This document shows, piece by piece, positions 37,078 through 46,967 of a stretch of DNA of 64,000 nucleotides (position 1 is the stretch's first letter; each line of letters opens with the position of its first letter). The stretch is from Lindgomyces ingoldianus (taxonomy: Eukaryota; Ascomycota; Dothideomycetes; Pleosporales; Lindgomycetaceae), in contig NW_022985207.1 of NCBI RefSeq assembly GCF_010093535.1, positions 82,214-146,213 on the forward strand, given 5' to 3'. The notes below the pieces were generated by a model that saw nothing but the letters and a program-made list of their open reading frames with translations, made no database searches and was not told where the DNA came from. Made by a program: the position numbers and the translations under genes.

Positions 37078-37154
37078 TGTTGCGTTTGCTAAAAGGTTAA
37101 CCTTCTAGCTAGCACAGCAGAAGGATATATATAGACAGATAGCTGTACGCGACA
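37078..37154 (-). repeat. TRIM LTR, left
   Basis: 77 bp; differs from the right copy by only a few transitions (e.g. CACAGCAG against CATAGCAG, AGACAG against AGACGG). Confidence 0.9.
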
Positions 37155-37430
37155 CACCCCCTAGCTTAAACTGTGGAACAAGAGAGGTAAAACATGGTGA
37201 AACAACCTTAGCACACCCTCCCTAGCCTAAGCAACAGAACTTAGAGACAGATCTAAATACAAGGTAGCCTCTGTAATAGGCGCACTGCCTAAATGCTTTT
37301 TGCTAAGCGTGGGAATTAAACACGTAGTGCTTAGGGATAATGCGATCCTACTAGTGGAGTAGGGAGAGCAGGGATGTGAAAATTTTTGTGCGCTAACTAT
37401 CTACACTACGCTGCGAACTAGGCTTATAAC

Positions 37431-37507
37431 TGTTGCGTTTGCTAAAAGGTTAACCTTCTAGCTAGCATAGCAGAAGGATATATATAGACGGATAGCTGTA
37501 CGCGACA
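37431..37507 (-). repeat. TRIM LTR, right
   Basis: 77 bp, followed by the GCTTA target duplication. Confidence 0.9.
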
Positions 37508-38040
37508 GCTTACTATAAAAAACTTTAATAAAGCTTTAGTACCTCTAAATTTACTTTAATTAAATAAAAGTAATTACTGCTAATAAGCTAAGTAACTAAT
37601 ACTTTAAAAATACTATTAAGTTTAGCTATTAAAAGCTTACTACTTACTAAAGTAAACTAATTTTTAATTTACTAGTTTTATACTATATAGTTACTACTAT
37701 TTTTAACTTTTAATTACACTTACTTCAGTTTTAAGATTACTAGCAGCATTATAAAAGCTAAGTAGATAAAGTAACTAAGTTAATAAAAATAATCTTTAAC
37801 TAGTATTTAAATGCTAAAAATAAGTATAAAGTTAAAGATAAACTATTCTCTTTTAGGCGTTATAAGCTGCTAGGTAGCAACTATTATAATACTAATTATA
37901 AAGCTTACCTTTCTGTTAACCTCTCTTTTATAATAAATTAGCGCTTACATAAGTGTAAAAAGGTGTTAAATAAGCTATAGCTTTACTATAACTTTATAAA
38001 AGCTAATTACTATAAAGATTACTCTTTACTTTATAAAAAA
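37508..38040. other. RIP-mutated filler at the left edge of the gene island
   Basis: AT-rich with no ORF. The switch to normal composition is abrupt at about 38041 (CCAGCCACCGCCGCAACC). Confidence 0.45.
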
Positions 38041-38099
38041 CCAGCCACCGCCGCAACCAGACTGGACCAGAGCTGAGCCTACCCTGCCCCTAGACCTAT

Positions 38100-38318
38100 A
38101 TGCCTGTGCTAATCACAAAAATGCCTTATCTCCTAGCAAGTAGAGAATCACGGCTCCAGGCGGAGCAGAATGTGGACCACAGAGAGAAACAAGAGAAGAT
38201 GGATTCATCCTCACCGCTGTCACCAAGTCCGAAATCCGGCCGTTGTCCTACTAGGCTACGCCTCATAACTTGGTCTAACACGTCACATTCTGCGGCTAGC
38301 ATCTTCCCCCTAAACTAG
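38100..38318 (+). CDS. Hypothetical 72-residue ORF, doubtful
   Basis: The frame starts MPVLITKMPYLLASRESRLQ and ends at a stop just before the secreted-protein gene on the other strand. It has a Ser/Pro-rich middle, no signal peptide and no recognised domain. Its position at the first GC-normal sequence after the repeats suggests either a chance frame or a remnant of a gene truncated by the repeat boundary. I do not recognise it. Confidence 0.15.
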   Translation: MPVLITKMPYLLASRESRLQAEQNVDHREKQEKMDSSSPLSPSPKSGRCPTRLRLITWSNTSHSAASIFPLN

Positions 38319-38397
38319 ACTAAGTTTAGAGCAACAGCCTAATCTAGTGTACATAGATAAAGAGGACAGAAACTAGAGCAGCGCATTAGATTACCCC

Positions 38398-38768
38398 TTA
38401 GTTAGTGGAGGTGCAGCCGTAGCATTGAGCGAGTTGGGCGACCTGAAGAGTAGTAGAAGAGCATGGGGATGCTGGATCGGAATTTTCGCCGTACATTGTA
38501 ACTACGCCGTTCGTTCGTTATGATTACGACTAGTGGTAATGTGAAGCTTACTGGCGCATCCAGGGTCTTCGGTCACAACTTGAAAACTTTCGCCAACATT
38601 TAGATGCAGCGGAGCACATGTCCCATTAGGGTATCCATCCGGGCCATTGAGAATACCGATGGAGTCTGAACAGCGCTGATCTGTGAACGTTGCAATATTC
38701 GTCGATAAAGTAAGCGAGACGAAGCAAAATAGAAGTACAAGAGTCGCCATGATGAGAAAGTGCAACAA
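38398..38768 (-). CDS. Small cysteine-rich secreted protein, candidate effector
   Basis: Two exons: 38552-38768 and 38398-38501. The 50-bp intron 38502-38551 begins GTAAGC and ends CGTAG, with a CATAAC-like branch site. Without splicing the frame stops at once after NERTA. Splicing gives GCAITMYGENSDP... and a 106-residue product ending CYGCTSTN. Residues 1-22 form a hydrophobic signal peptide (MLHFLIMATLVLLFCFVSLT). A second ATG six codons in (38750) is an alternative start. Six cysteines follow the signal, compatible with three disulfides, plus NGPDGYPNGTC. The small secreted, Cys-rich form at the edge of a repeat block is typical of fungal effectors, but function is inference. No close family name is claimed. 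Confidence 0.7.
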
Positions 38769-39300
38769 TCATCAAAATCCAAACTCCCAAGTTCCCTGAA
38801 GAGATTGTAGCTCCAGTGTGAAACTCAATGAATCGGCAGCTGAGCAGTTAGATGGGACTACGCATCTTATGAATTCTTGAAGGATTTACCCATTACTTCA
38901 TACAAGGGGAAGTTGCGCTGTGTTACTGTGGCGTAAGGGCCTCATCTACTTGGGAATTTGCTGTTTTTAGAGAACGGGTTGGTACGGGGTTGTTTGTGAC
39001 ATAAAAGAGGGTCGAGACAAAGTCTCGTTCCAGGAATAGCGTACTGTTGGTGGATTGGACTTACGCCTGATGAGCTTCAAGCCTCCACGCAATCTGAGGG
39101 ACTCGTACTCCTCTTTATGCCTGCAAACGATGGGTTAACGGTTAATTTCTCGTTTTCGGTGGTTAAATATACTGTTTCTATGTTCCTTTCGACAATTACC
39201 AGTCGAATAGAAAGCGGAGGGAACAAGCCAGTTTTATCGCTTATTGTTTCCACTTGCTATTAAATCCTAGTCACTAAGTAAGATTTACTGTATCGCTACC
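38769..39300. other. Intergenic region upstream of the secreted-protein gene
   Basis: GC-normal. It should hold the promoter of the minus-strand secreted protein (38769 upward) and possibly of the plus ORF at 39301. ACATAAAAGAGG near 38999 is a weak TATA-like candidate. Nothing else is recognised. Confidence 0.4.
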
Positions 39301-39648
39301 ATGATCTTATTGACAGACAACTGGCATCGACATGAATTTGCAAGGATGTCTTGGTTACGAATATGGGGGCCCACGAGCGCAGCCGCCGGGGGTCATTTAC
39401 TATCTGCATCCAATCGAAAGGACTCAAAATTTTTAATTCCAGTAATCGTACATGAGAAGTCAGACTTAATTTCGGTAATCGCTTCACGTTCGGAATCCTT
39501 CTGGCGCCATTTAAAACGGTCCGAAGCGCTTATAGATAAGATTTGTGCGAAAGCAGACCATTCCTTGGAATCGTCATGCGCGAGAACCGAAGAGCTGAGA
39601 AATGCCACATCCAATGGTACCGACGATGCACAACATCCAAACAATTAA
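39301..39648 (+). CDS. Hypothetical 115-residue protein
   Basis: The longest frame between the secreted-protein gene and the VWA-kinase gene. It starts MILLTDNWHRHEF and ends DDAQHPNN, is mixed charged and Ser-rich, and has two Cys in the second half (ICAKA, SSCAR). There is no signal peptide and no domain known to me. A competing 83-codon minus-strand frame (39393-39644) covers the same DNA, so the strand is not certain. It could be a genuine small gene, one exon of a longer one, or chance. Confidence 0.3.
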   Translation: MILLTDNWHRHEFARMSWLRIWGPTSAAAGGHLLSASNRKDSKFLIPVIVHEKSDLISVIASRSESFWRHLKRSEALIDKICAKADHSLESSCARTEELRNATSNGTDDAQHPNN

Positions 39649-39897
39649 GTTGTTACACTCTCCTAAATGATGCACAATGCTTCGAGCTGGAGGAATTTAA
39701 TCTCTAGCAGCTCGTCGACTACAACGTCTCGTCCCCACATTATCCTAATCCGTATCGCTAAGCACCGCCTTAAATGTGACGGCTATAGTGTAAACGAGGC
39801 ATTCGAATTCGAATCTCTACATGCGATTCTACGCCTAGTAATTGAATTCAAGGTATGAAAGCTCCATCCTGCGCTTTCAACAGTCACTACTACTTTC

Positions 39898-42075
39898 CTA
39901 TTGTATAGTTGCAGATTCCAAACTATCCCAAAGCGCAGCCCCTACTATCTCAGTGCTAGGTACTGCCAAGCCTTTCCCTTCGTTTTCCTCGCGCACTGCT
40001 TCACTCTTCCTGCTTTCCGCTATCGCAGTCCTAATCTCAGTTACGCTTACATCGCGGTGCTCGGTACACTTAAGCGGCGGGCTTCGTCCCTGGGACTCAT
40101 GGAAAAATCTTGAGTAGTAAAATTCGTGGTCTGGGCCATCTTCATCGCACATCTCTTCTTCTGTAAACTCTTGAATCTGCGGGTAGCATTCGTCACACCA
40201 ATGGTATCCTGGATACGGCTCCGCTTCATTCGCATCGTTGCGAAGCAAGATCCTGCCACACAGCTTGTTCGAGCAGCACACCGTATTAGCCATCTTAGGC
40301 CAATCTTCCCTGAATTCGAACACGTTTCGAATGAACATTGAGGAGCCATTGCTTTTGAGCATCAGCTTGCGACAAATGTCGTTGCACTCATGTGTGCGGA
40401 AGAAAAGCTTGAAGCCCTCCTCGTTAGAGTTCGTTTTAGAGCGGTCGAAACGATTTTGATCACGTGTATGGATCACGGGATCAGTTAGTAATTCGCCCAC
40501 GCCTTGCAGATCACAAACTAAAAACTGCCCCCGTGAACGCTCGAACGTGAAGTGTGAGAAAGCTTGTGCCGCCTGGTTGGATGGGTCGTCGGGGATATCC
40601 GTGTTTACGTAACCGTCATTACCGTTATACTTGACGTGGGTACCGTCAACATAGGGTTCTATGGATATGTATTCGTCCCCGAATGTCTTTCTTGATCTTC
40701 CCTTGAAGCACGCTGTCACGATAAAATCGATCGAGTGCTCGTTCCCTAAAACGGCGTTGAACTCGAGGGCAAAAGATTTGCACAGCGCTTGGATCCGCAT
40801 GTCTTCGATTAAGTCGTCGATCCGCGATCCTGGTTTCTTGAACCACTTGACCACGTAGTGATTGTTCGAGGCATCTGTACGGGCGTATGAAACCGCACGT
40901 AGAGAACCTTGAGCAAACGGCTGCGGGCGCTTGTGGATTGTAAGGTCCATCCGGCTCATGGTGATGCTGGAGTCCTGTGCCATCATATCGTTAAGTGTAT
41001 TGGCACCGCGTACGATAACATCCGGGGAGAAACCCTGTACTATGAGCGTCTCATTGAGCCATTCCATCGTCCATTGCGGACAGACATTCTCCAGAGGCAT
41101 GTTAGGGGTGGATTCGATGTTGTCTTGCGGCACCGTGCGGATTGCTGTATGAGTAGCAGAAGTAGTGACAGCATTGATAACCAGACGCTGCAGCGCATGG
41201 AAGGTGATACCCAGTCCAGCCTCTTGGAATAATAGTCCGCCTGCAGTGTTGGGTTTGATGTGGCTGGTAGCATAACTGAAGTACTTGTTGGTATTAAGCA
41301 GTGTGCAATGTGCTGAAGCCGCAGCGTAGGCTTGTAGGAACGTATAGGCCATGCGGTCTGTATAGTTATTGATACGAAGCAGACAATAATTAATACGGAG
41401 ACCAATCATCCGGATCAACAGCGGTGCGTGCATAAGGCGATGCGGCTCGCTGCCGGGGTTGGGATAGTTGTCGTAATAGTCGCCAAGGTCGTGCAATGTT
41501 CGGCCATGGGGTGGTGCATCAGCGATGTGGATGATGCATCGTGTCCTGTGCATCCACGTTGCGTTGAGTGCCTGATTAAGTCCCCCAAGCACGTCTTCGG
41601 GTGTGTCCGCCCCTCCAGTGGCCCTCAACCCACTAAAAAACGACCGCACTTGATCAGCCGACGTCGTGAAGTTGAGAAACTGGATATTTGGCGAATCACC
41701 GTGATCTTTGTACCCTACTACGGCCATACGGATTTCCGCTTCGTTGAAGAAAGCCACTTTGATGTCGTTAATGATGCTCCGAACCTGCTCCTTAGCAGCC
41801 TCGATATAGCTCGACATAGAGCTGGTAGTATCGATGAGGAAAAGCAAATCGGTAGAACAGATGGCCTTGAAAAGTCCTGCAGTAGACTGCCGTGGAGCGT
41901 CATTGGTCGCTTTCAATCCTTCTACCTCACGACGTAGCTTTTCGAACTCATCATCTTTAGTGCGAGCCTCTTCCTCTTTGGCGCGATTCTGCTCGCGAGT
42001 GCGGACAGGTACGTTTGAAGGCTTGCCGGGTTGGGCACCTGGCGCGGAGCTGTGATGGGGACGATTCGAAGGCAT
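39898..42075 (-). CDS. VWA-domain alpha-kinase with C-terminal zinc motif
   Basis: Single-exon frame. The open frame starts at 42138 (746 residues), but the ATG at 42075 (residue 22, MPSNRPHHSS) is the likelier start because the preceding residues look like UTR. Numbering from 42138: a charged probable coiled coil at 45-76. A VWA domain at about 96-290 has the MIDAS-type motif DTTSSM (D103-M108). An atypical alpha-kinase domain at about 405-595 has Lys in VVKWFKK (K431), Glu in SIEPY (E494), AFSHF, VCDLQGVG (D543), LTDP (D553) and the HECNDIC zinc site (H583, C585, C589, with H529 as fourth ligand by analogy to TRPM7). The usual GxGNxG loop is replaced by KTNSNEEG. A second Cys cluster (C621, C622, C627, C648, C651) may bind zinc. 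This architecture matches the VwkA type known from Dictyostelium and many fungi, predicted Ser/Thr kinases. Substrates are unknown. Confidence 0.85.
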   Translation of the reverse strand: MPSNRPHHSSAPGAQPGKPSNVPVRTREQNRAKEEEARTKDDEFEKLRREVEGLKATNDAPRQSTAGLFKAICSTDLLFLIDTTSSMSSYIEAAKEQVRSIINDIKVAFFNEAEIRMAVVGYKDHGDSPNIQFLNFTTSADQVRSFFSGLRATGGADTPEDVLGGLNQALNATWMHRTRCIIHIADAPPHGRTLHDLGDYYDNYPNPGSEPHRLMHAPLLIRMIGLRINYCLLRINNYTDRMAYTFLQAYAAASAHCTLLNTNKYFSYATSHIKPNTAGGLLFQEAGLGITFHALQRLVINAVTTSATHTAIRTVPQDNIESTPNMPLENVCPQWTMEWLNETLIVQGFSPDVIVRGANTLNDMMAQDSSITMSRMDLTIHKRPQPFAQGSLRAVSYARTDASNNHYVVKWFKKPGSRIDDLIEDMRIQALCKSFALEFNAVLGNEHSIDFIVTACFKGRSRKTFGDEYISIEPYVDGTHVKYNGNDGYVNTDIPDDPSNQAAQAFSHFTFERSRGQFLVCDLQGVGELLTDPVIHTRDQNRFDRSKTNSNEEGFKLFFRTHECNDICRKLMLKSNGSSMFIRNVFEFREDWPKMANTVCCSNKLCGRILLRNDANEAEPYPGYHWCDECYPQIQEFTEEEMCDEDGPDHEFYYSRFFHESQGRSPPLKCTEHRDVSVTEIRTAIAESRKSEAVREENEGKGLAVPSTEIVGAALWDSLESATIQ

Positions 42076-42138
42076 TTTAGGAGTGATTATAGTGCAGAGA
42101 TGAGAGTGTTTGTCAATGCTAGAGCCTAGCCTCTGCAA

Positions 42139-43329
42139 TGGAGACTAAGGGAAGGAAAGCTAAGAGAAGTGCTGGTTCATCTTTCTGTAACACGAAAAGA
42201 TAAGACAAGGCAACAGTCAAATAGAATATGCGAATAGTAAATTTTAGAACACGCCGTTGTATGGTCATTGGGCATGAATTTCTTCTTTGCGAAGGGTGTG
42301 GAATTCCCACAAATGGGTGGTCACTGATCCAAGCTTGAGCGTAGTTCTTGTTTTGCAGGCCCAATGTAGCCAATGGCATCTTCTGGTAAAATGAGACAGC
42401 CGGTGAGCTATTTCCCATGGCTGCGATATGCGTGAGAATGCCCAATGGCCCGGCCTAGACTGACTCCTAGATTGGAAAGCTACCCACGAGAGACATGTTC
42501 TGGTTAGCCAAAATGAGGCAATCAGTAGGTTCTTAGCTCACAGTTCTACCATATGCGAGGTAATCCAAATATAATGCATAAATGGCGCTAGCTAGGCGAA
42601 CTCGTGAAAGTGCCAAGTTTCCCGAGGAGAGGGAACTATGCAGTGAGACGGAAAATACCCCTAATCTTGAATAGCTAGCTTCCGTCATATCCGTCTATCT
42701 TACCACCCTATCAGTACTAGAAGTGCAACAATATCTTCTCCCGATCGTAGGTAGCACCTTCTACACCCTGCTTCTTGGCTCATCAATTTCGGTGACTTGG
42801 CGTCTCAACAACTACTCGTTTAATCATGGCTACGTTCGACCGGTGAAGGGAGTTTGGAAATACCTAGTAAGTCTAGACGCCTGCACGATTAGGTTTGTGT
42901 AGCGACGGTTATCTGCTATATGTGAGCCATACGCTAATCAAACACGTCATCCCGCACATAATCGCTACGGGCAAGAGGGAGTCCTGCGCTGTACGACCTG
43001 ACGCGAGGGCGCAAAACATCCGTGCGTGTGCCCGTTCATCAGGCCGTGCAGATCCCCCCTTGTAGCTGTAAGAAAATGCAGCTACGTTGCACGGCAAGGA
43101 AAAGTCTGGCATGATTGGCAACTTCCAAAGCAGGTAGTGTATTAGAGATCAGCGTATTGACTTTAGTTATGTAGTGACTCGATCCGAGTGCTGGAGCGGG
43201 TGAAAAGACCGGCGATGAGAGGTTTTTGCATTGGGGGAGAAATATCAGGTCCTCCCACAGGCGACATCCACACTCAAGGGGTTGGCTACCATATGTCATC
43301 GCGCAGTATAGAAACTATCTAAATTTATC
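42139..43329. other. Intergenic region between the two VWA genes
   Basis: GC-normal and about 1.2 kb. It should contain the promoter and 5' UTR of the VWA-kinase (left end) and the 3' end of the ankyrin-VWA gene (right end). Several antisense frames of 60-108 codons exist without a domain or splice support. No tRNA or terminator is recognised. Confidence 0.4.
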
Positions 43330-45240
43330 CTAGTTTTCTTCATCGCTATCATCCTCATTCTCCCGCTAATCGCAGTGAATATTAGTTAGTAAAAGCATAC
43401 CCAGATCGTGGCATTCGAACGTACTAGATAAGCCAAGAGTGGAGAATAACAGTGGAAATGTCGCAAGCCAAGACTGTATAGTACGTGAAGAATAGTAGGA
43501 AATAGGGAAAACGAAAGACTGATTACTCACTTTCTCGATAGCACCAGTGAGGATTTGTCGCATCTAAATTCTCAGCTTTATTACTAAAAAGGAACGAAGT
43601 GTCGACTAACCGTCTTGAAATTTTGTAGCTTATTGTCACCCGAAAAGTCATCCACGTCGTAGTCCGCTATGGAGCGCACCCGTTAGTCAACTAACTAAAA
43701 ATATAATGAATAGGATTCATGGTGATCAAGCATACAGGTGGACACAGATATATAGGGTTTGATGATCGGTTTACTCTTCAGGTCTTTGAGAAAGCGCCTG
43801 GCGTGGACATCATTGCCAATACGAGTGAATTGAAAGACAACCCCTGCAGCAGAGTTAGACAGTTCATATTAAGATTGAGCGGGAGATTTTGGGACTTACA
43901 ATGAAGTTTATTCAAGCTCTTGAGATGATCGATGCAAGCTCTTATATTGTTTTCGAGCACTCCATCTTTTTCGCCTTCAATCTGTAGGACAAGAAATCTG
44001 TTACCCGGTATGATTTAAGCAATGCTTTATAGCACTTACCTTTCCATCAGTTATGACCATTATGAGCAGTGGCCGTCTCATGCCTTCATTAGAAAGCTTT
44101 TCGTAAACTAAAGGTTTCAGAATACGCTTTTTCAATTGTGTCCCAATTTCAGTGGTTCCCGAGAATTCATGACCCTGCAAGAGCTCCTCCAACGCGACCG
44201 CCGTTAGATTATCGGCGCGCGCAGCGTCGTCTCTCAGCCGATTGTGGTTCAGAAACCGGGCTGCAAGGATACCTCGGGGGGTGATCCCGTCATCGGCATA
44301 CGCTAGCTTTGAATACATCTCTGCGATTACCTTGAGACCCTTTTTCAGAGCAGGTATACGTTTTCCCTCTTCCCTGCTCTGCATTGTGCCGCTGTCGTCT
44401 GTAAAATTTATTTTATTAACCTTTTGAGCTCTACTGATGAATAGTGTTCGGCTTACCAATTAACACAGCTATATCATACAACGCCATCAAACTTAAATCC
44501 GCCGCAACTTCTGTCGGACAACCCATACCATGAAGCTCGAATGCGTGAGCAGACGCTTTCCGCGCGTACATATTGAGGGTATCATTGGTGAAATCACGTT
44601 CGAACCCATTCTTCCTAACAAAACTTTTCAGCGCGTCGAGGCAATCGGTTTCCATTTCGTGAAGCGTTGACTTCTATTTCGTGTTATCTAGGCTTCAACT
44701 GGGGATGAAATAAATCGACATTTTAAGTTTAGGAAGCTTGCGGGACCTCAGGACGAAAGGACATACCACATCAAAATAATTCAGGAACGAATGAACCTCC
44801 ACGTGTCCATTCCGCTTGGCCAGCGCAATTGCCGAATCTCTGTTGACTCTTCCCATTCCCCTTCCAGTAAGGAGGCTTTGGACGGTACTCATATGCCCGA
44901 GTTCCGCTGCTCTCTCCAACGCAGTGGTGTTGCAACAATTACATTGGGCTTTGGCGGGTAAAACAGTCTTGTTGTTGAGGAGGAAGTTGACAACGCTGAC
45001 GTTTGGGACGGCGGCCGCGAAGTAGAGAGGCGTGCGACCATGGCGGTCAGGCGCATCTATATACTTTACACTGACGTCTATGAGTTTCTCAATAATTCTT
45101 GGGTCGCCTTTGATTGCTGCTATATGAATCGGCGTTTGTTTGGTTTCTGGGTCCATGGATTCCACTGTTGAAATATTGGCATGAGCTATAACATCAGCTA
45201 GGTTCCCTTGATTGATCGCATTGATGAGAGTCCGGTCCAT
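43330..45240 (-). CDS. Ankyrin-repeat plus VWA (MIDAS) protein, eight exons
   Basis: Model by hand, all junctions GT-AG and in phase: exons 44767-45240, 44457-44673, 44040-44398, 43900-43981, 43736-43843, 43611-43666, 43531-43563 and 43330-43365, giving 454 residues. Introns are 93, 58, 58, 56, 69, 47 and 165 bp; those at 43667-43735 and 43366-43530 contain clear CTAAC branch sites. Residues 1-158 hold about four ankyrin-like repeats (TPIHIAAIKG, GRTPLYFAAA, TTALERAAELGH, SAIALAKRNGH). From about residue 220 a VWA domain follows: AVLIDDSGTM (MIDAS D231-S233-T235, created exactly by the exon 2/3 junction), VITDGK (D348) and VVFQFTRIGND (about 379-389). The tail is acidic (ENEDDSDEEN). Likely cytosolic and a protein-interaction or metal-dependent adhesion-type domain; function unknown. 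The fifth intron's donor is the least certain. Confidence 0.75.
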
Positions 45241-45922
45241 TTTGGAATGAGGTATGTACAGCCGGCAGCGTTTTCGATAGGAAGGAGAGAAATTGTGAAT
45301 GGACGAAGGAATAATTACCACAAAGGTACCGTAGCGAATATCAAACGAAAAAAGCTACTAGTCTAAACGGGAGCTATATTCGGAGGAAGTTTAGTGGTGG
45401 GGGATGCACTACTGCACTTGCAGAGCGCCTCTACTATGTGTGTGACGTGTCATTACCTTGACCATTGCCCCGCTACACACTACTACAGCTGGCAATCCAG
45501 ATCGGTCAATTTACTCTATGCACATGCACCAACTAGCGCAATGCACATGAGTTACAGATGAGCCTCGAATAGGTTAGTTGAGGGAAAGGCGTCTCACCGG
45601 TGTGAATAGCGTATAATCCATCCCGTTCAGCTACGCCATGAGATGTGCTAATTTAACCGCTCGGCATCTTATTTGCATGAGTGCATAGTGCTAGAATGCT
45701 GGAAAAATTACACAGCAACTTCTTGTGGCACGGCACCAGTGCGCTTTTGTGAAGGTGGAAGGAGGACAGGTCCATCGTGTCCCCGGTGAATAGTGAGGCG
45801 TCAAAGTTTATTACCATACCTTTGAACGCAGTATATAAAATGTTCTTTTGTCCAGATCCTCCAAAAAAGACAACTTTGCACTGTTCATATACCTTTTCTC
45901 AGCGAAGTACTAAATTTGTACC
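45241..45922. promoter_or_regulatory. Divergent intergenic region, ankyrin-VWA and lectin promoters
   Basis: Shared upstream region of two genes pointing away from each other. On the plus strand GTATATAAAA at 45831-45840 is a good TATA box, about 85 bp before the lectin ATG at 45923. No clear TATA box is seen for the minus-strand gene. Divergent arrangement allows co-regulation but does not prove it. Confidence 0.5.
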
Positions 45923-46967
45923 ATGTCTACCAAACGTCCCGAGAATTCCATCGCTCAGTATGAGTCTGGAAAGTCTAACGTGGGGGTGCTTGACCCCAAT
46001 CGCGATCGCACCATCGACTTCGTATCTCAGGCACCCAAAGACAAGCAACTGTTCACTTATACACTCGATGAGGGGACTCTGTCAACTCCGAGCTACGTAG
46101 GGGACGCAATGGAGCGTACCTTTGCAGCAATACTTGTCCACGGAGATCAGGTACGCCGGCGTCCAGGAACCCAAGCAATGGGTTATTCCTCTGCGCGATT
46201 TGGTTCTTCTTTCCTTTTGAAGCCAGGCTAACGAAAGTTGGGTAAATTAAAGAAAATTATATTTTCGCTCCAGGATGATGGAGTTATTCAGGACCATCAC
46301 ATCAATGACGATTTCGTGTGGGGAACTGGGAGCCTAGCAACCCTAAAAGTTTCGCCACGGAAAACCGCAGGGTTCACAGCTATTTACGGGATGGGAAGTG
46401 TCCGGCTTTACATCCAAAACAGTTCTGGTGAGCTACAGGAGCTAATCATGGATGGAGCAACCAAAAAGTGGCAGCAACCTAGGACATTAGAGGGCACGAA
46501 GGCAATGGAAGGAGAGGCTATCAGTGCAGTAGGAACGGAGAACGAGGTAGCAGTGTTCTACGCGAATGAAGACAAAAGTGTTCACCAGGTTGTGTATAGA
46601 AATGGTGCCTGGAATGGTAAGAACAAAAGCCCCTCGATACGGTTCAAAGCTCGCAGGATAGTCACTAACGTGTTCTGAAGATACGGAAGTCCCAGCAACG
46701 AAAGAGACGACTACTGCTCCAATTCTGGTGACTGCATATTCGCCCAGCCCCGGAAACTACACGCTCCAATATACAAACGACATTGACGAGGTCTACGAAG
46801 TCGAAAATGGCAGGAAGACACAGATCGGGAAGATCACGAAGGATGATCAGTACCAGCCGAAGACCACGGCACAGCACGGAGGGTGTGTCTACATTCCCCG
46901 TCGCCGTTGCTGTCGCCGCTGTCGCAGGGTTATCATCATCATCTATGATGACTACTGCTGCTATTAG
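45923..46967 (+). CDS. Fungal lectin-like beta-propeller protein (fucose-lectin type, tentative)
   Basis: Three exons: 45923-46150, 46253-46616 and 46681-46967. Intron 1 (102 bp, GTACGC...AAAG) has the branch GGCTAACGA. Intron 2 (64 bp, GTAAGA...GAAG) has TCACTAACG. Both junctions keep the frame and give about 292 residues. No signal peptide. At least four blade-like repeats of about 50 residues are visible: KIIFSLQDDGVIQDHHI, VRLYIQNSSGELQE, VAVFYANEDKSVHQVVY and YTLQYTNDIDEVYEV. These resemble the strand pattern of fungal fucose-binding lectins (AAL-like), sugar-binding proteins often acting in defence or host contact. The C-terminus is uncertain: an optional 45-bp intron (46883-46927, GTGTGT...CGCAG) would remove an odd Arg/Cys-rich stretch without changing the frame. 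Confidence 0.55.

Larger units (their letters stand above)
37078..37507 (-). mobile_element. TRIM-like miniature LTR element (430 bp)
   Basis: Direct repeats of 77 bp (37078-37154 and 37431-37507) start TGTTGCG and end CGCGACA. The target duplication GCTTA lies at 37073-37077 and 37508-37512. The internal part is only 276 bp with no ORF. Orientation is minus: AAGCTAGGGGGTG (minus strand of 37155-37167) resembles the Copia-A polypurine tract and sits beside the minus-sense 3' LTR. Beside the 5' LTR, GTTATAAGCCTAG (minus strand of 37418-37430) fits the complement of the initiator tRNA-Met anticodon region after reversing two RIP-type changes. Confidence 0.85.

Noticed and set aside
41428..41937. 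169-codon plus-strand frame
   Set aside because: Fully antisense to the VWA-kinase gene, which has clear domain motifs; no domain of its own. Other short frames at 40047-41405 are likewise shadows.
42119..42445. 108-codon minus-strand frame upstream of the VWA-kinase
   Set aside because: No domain, overlaps the probable 5' UTR and start region of the kinase, and no splice signals joining it convincingly.
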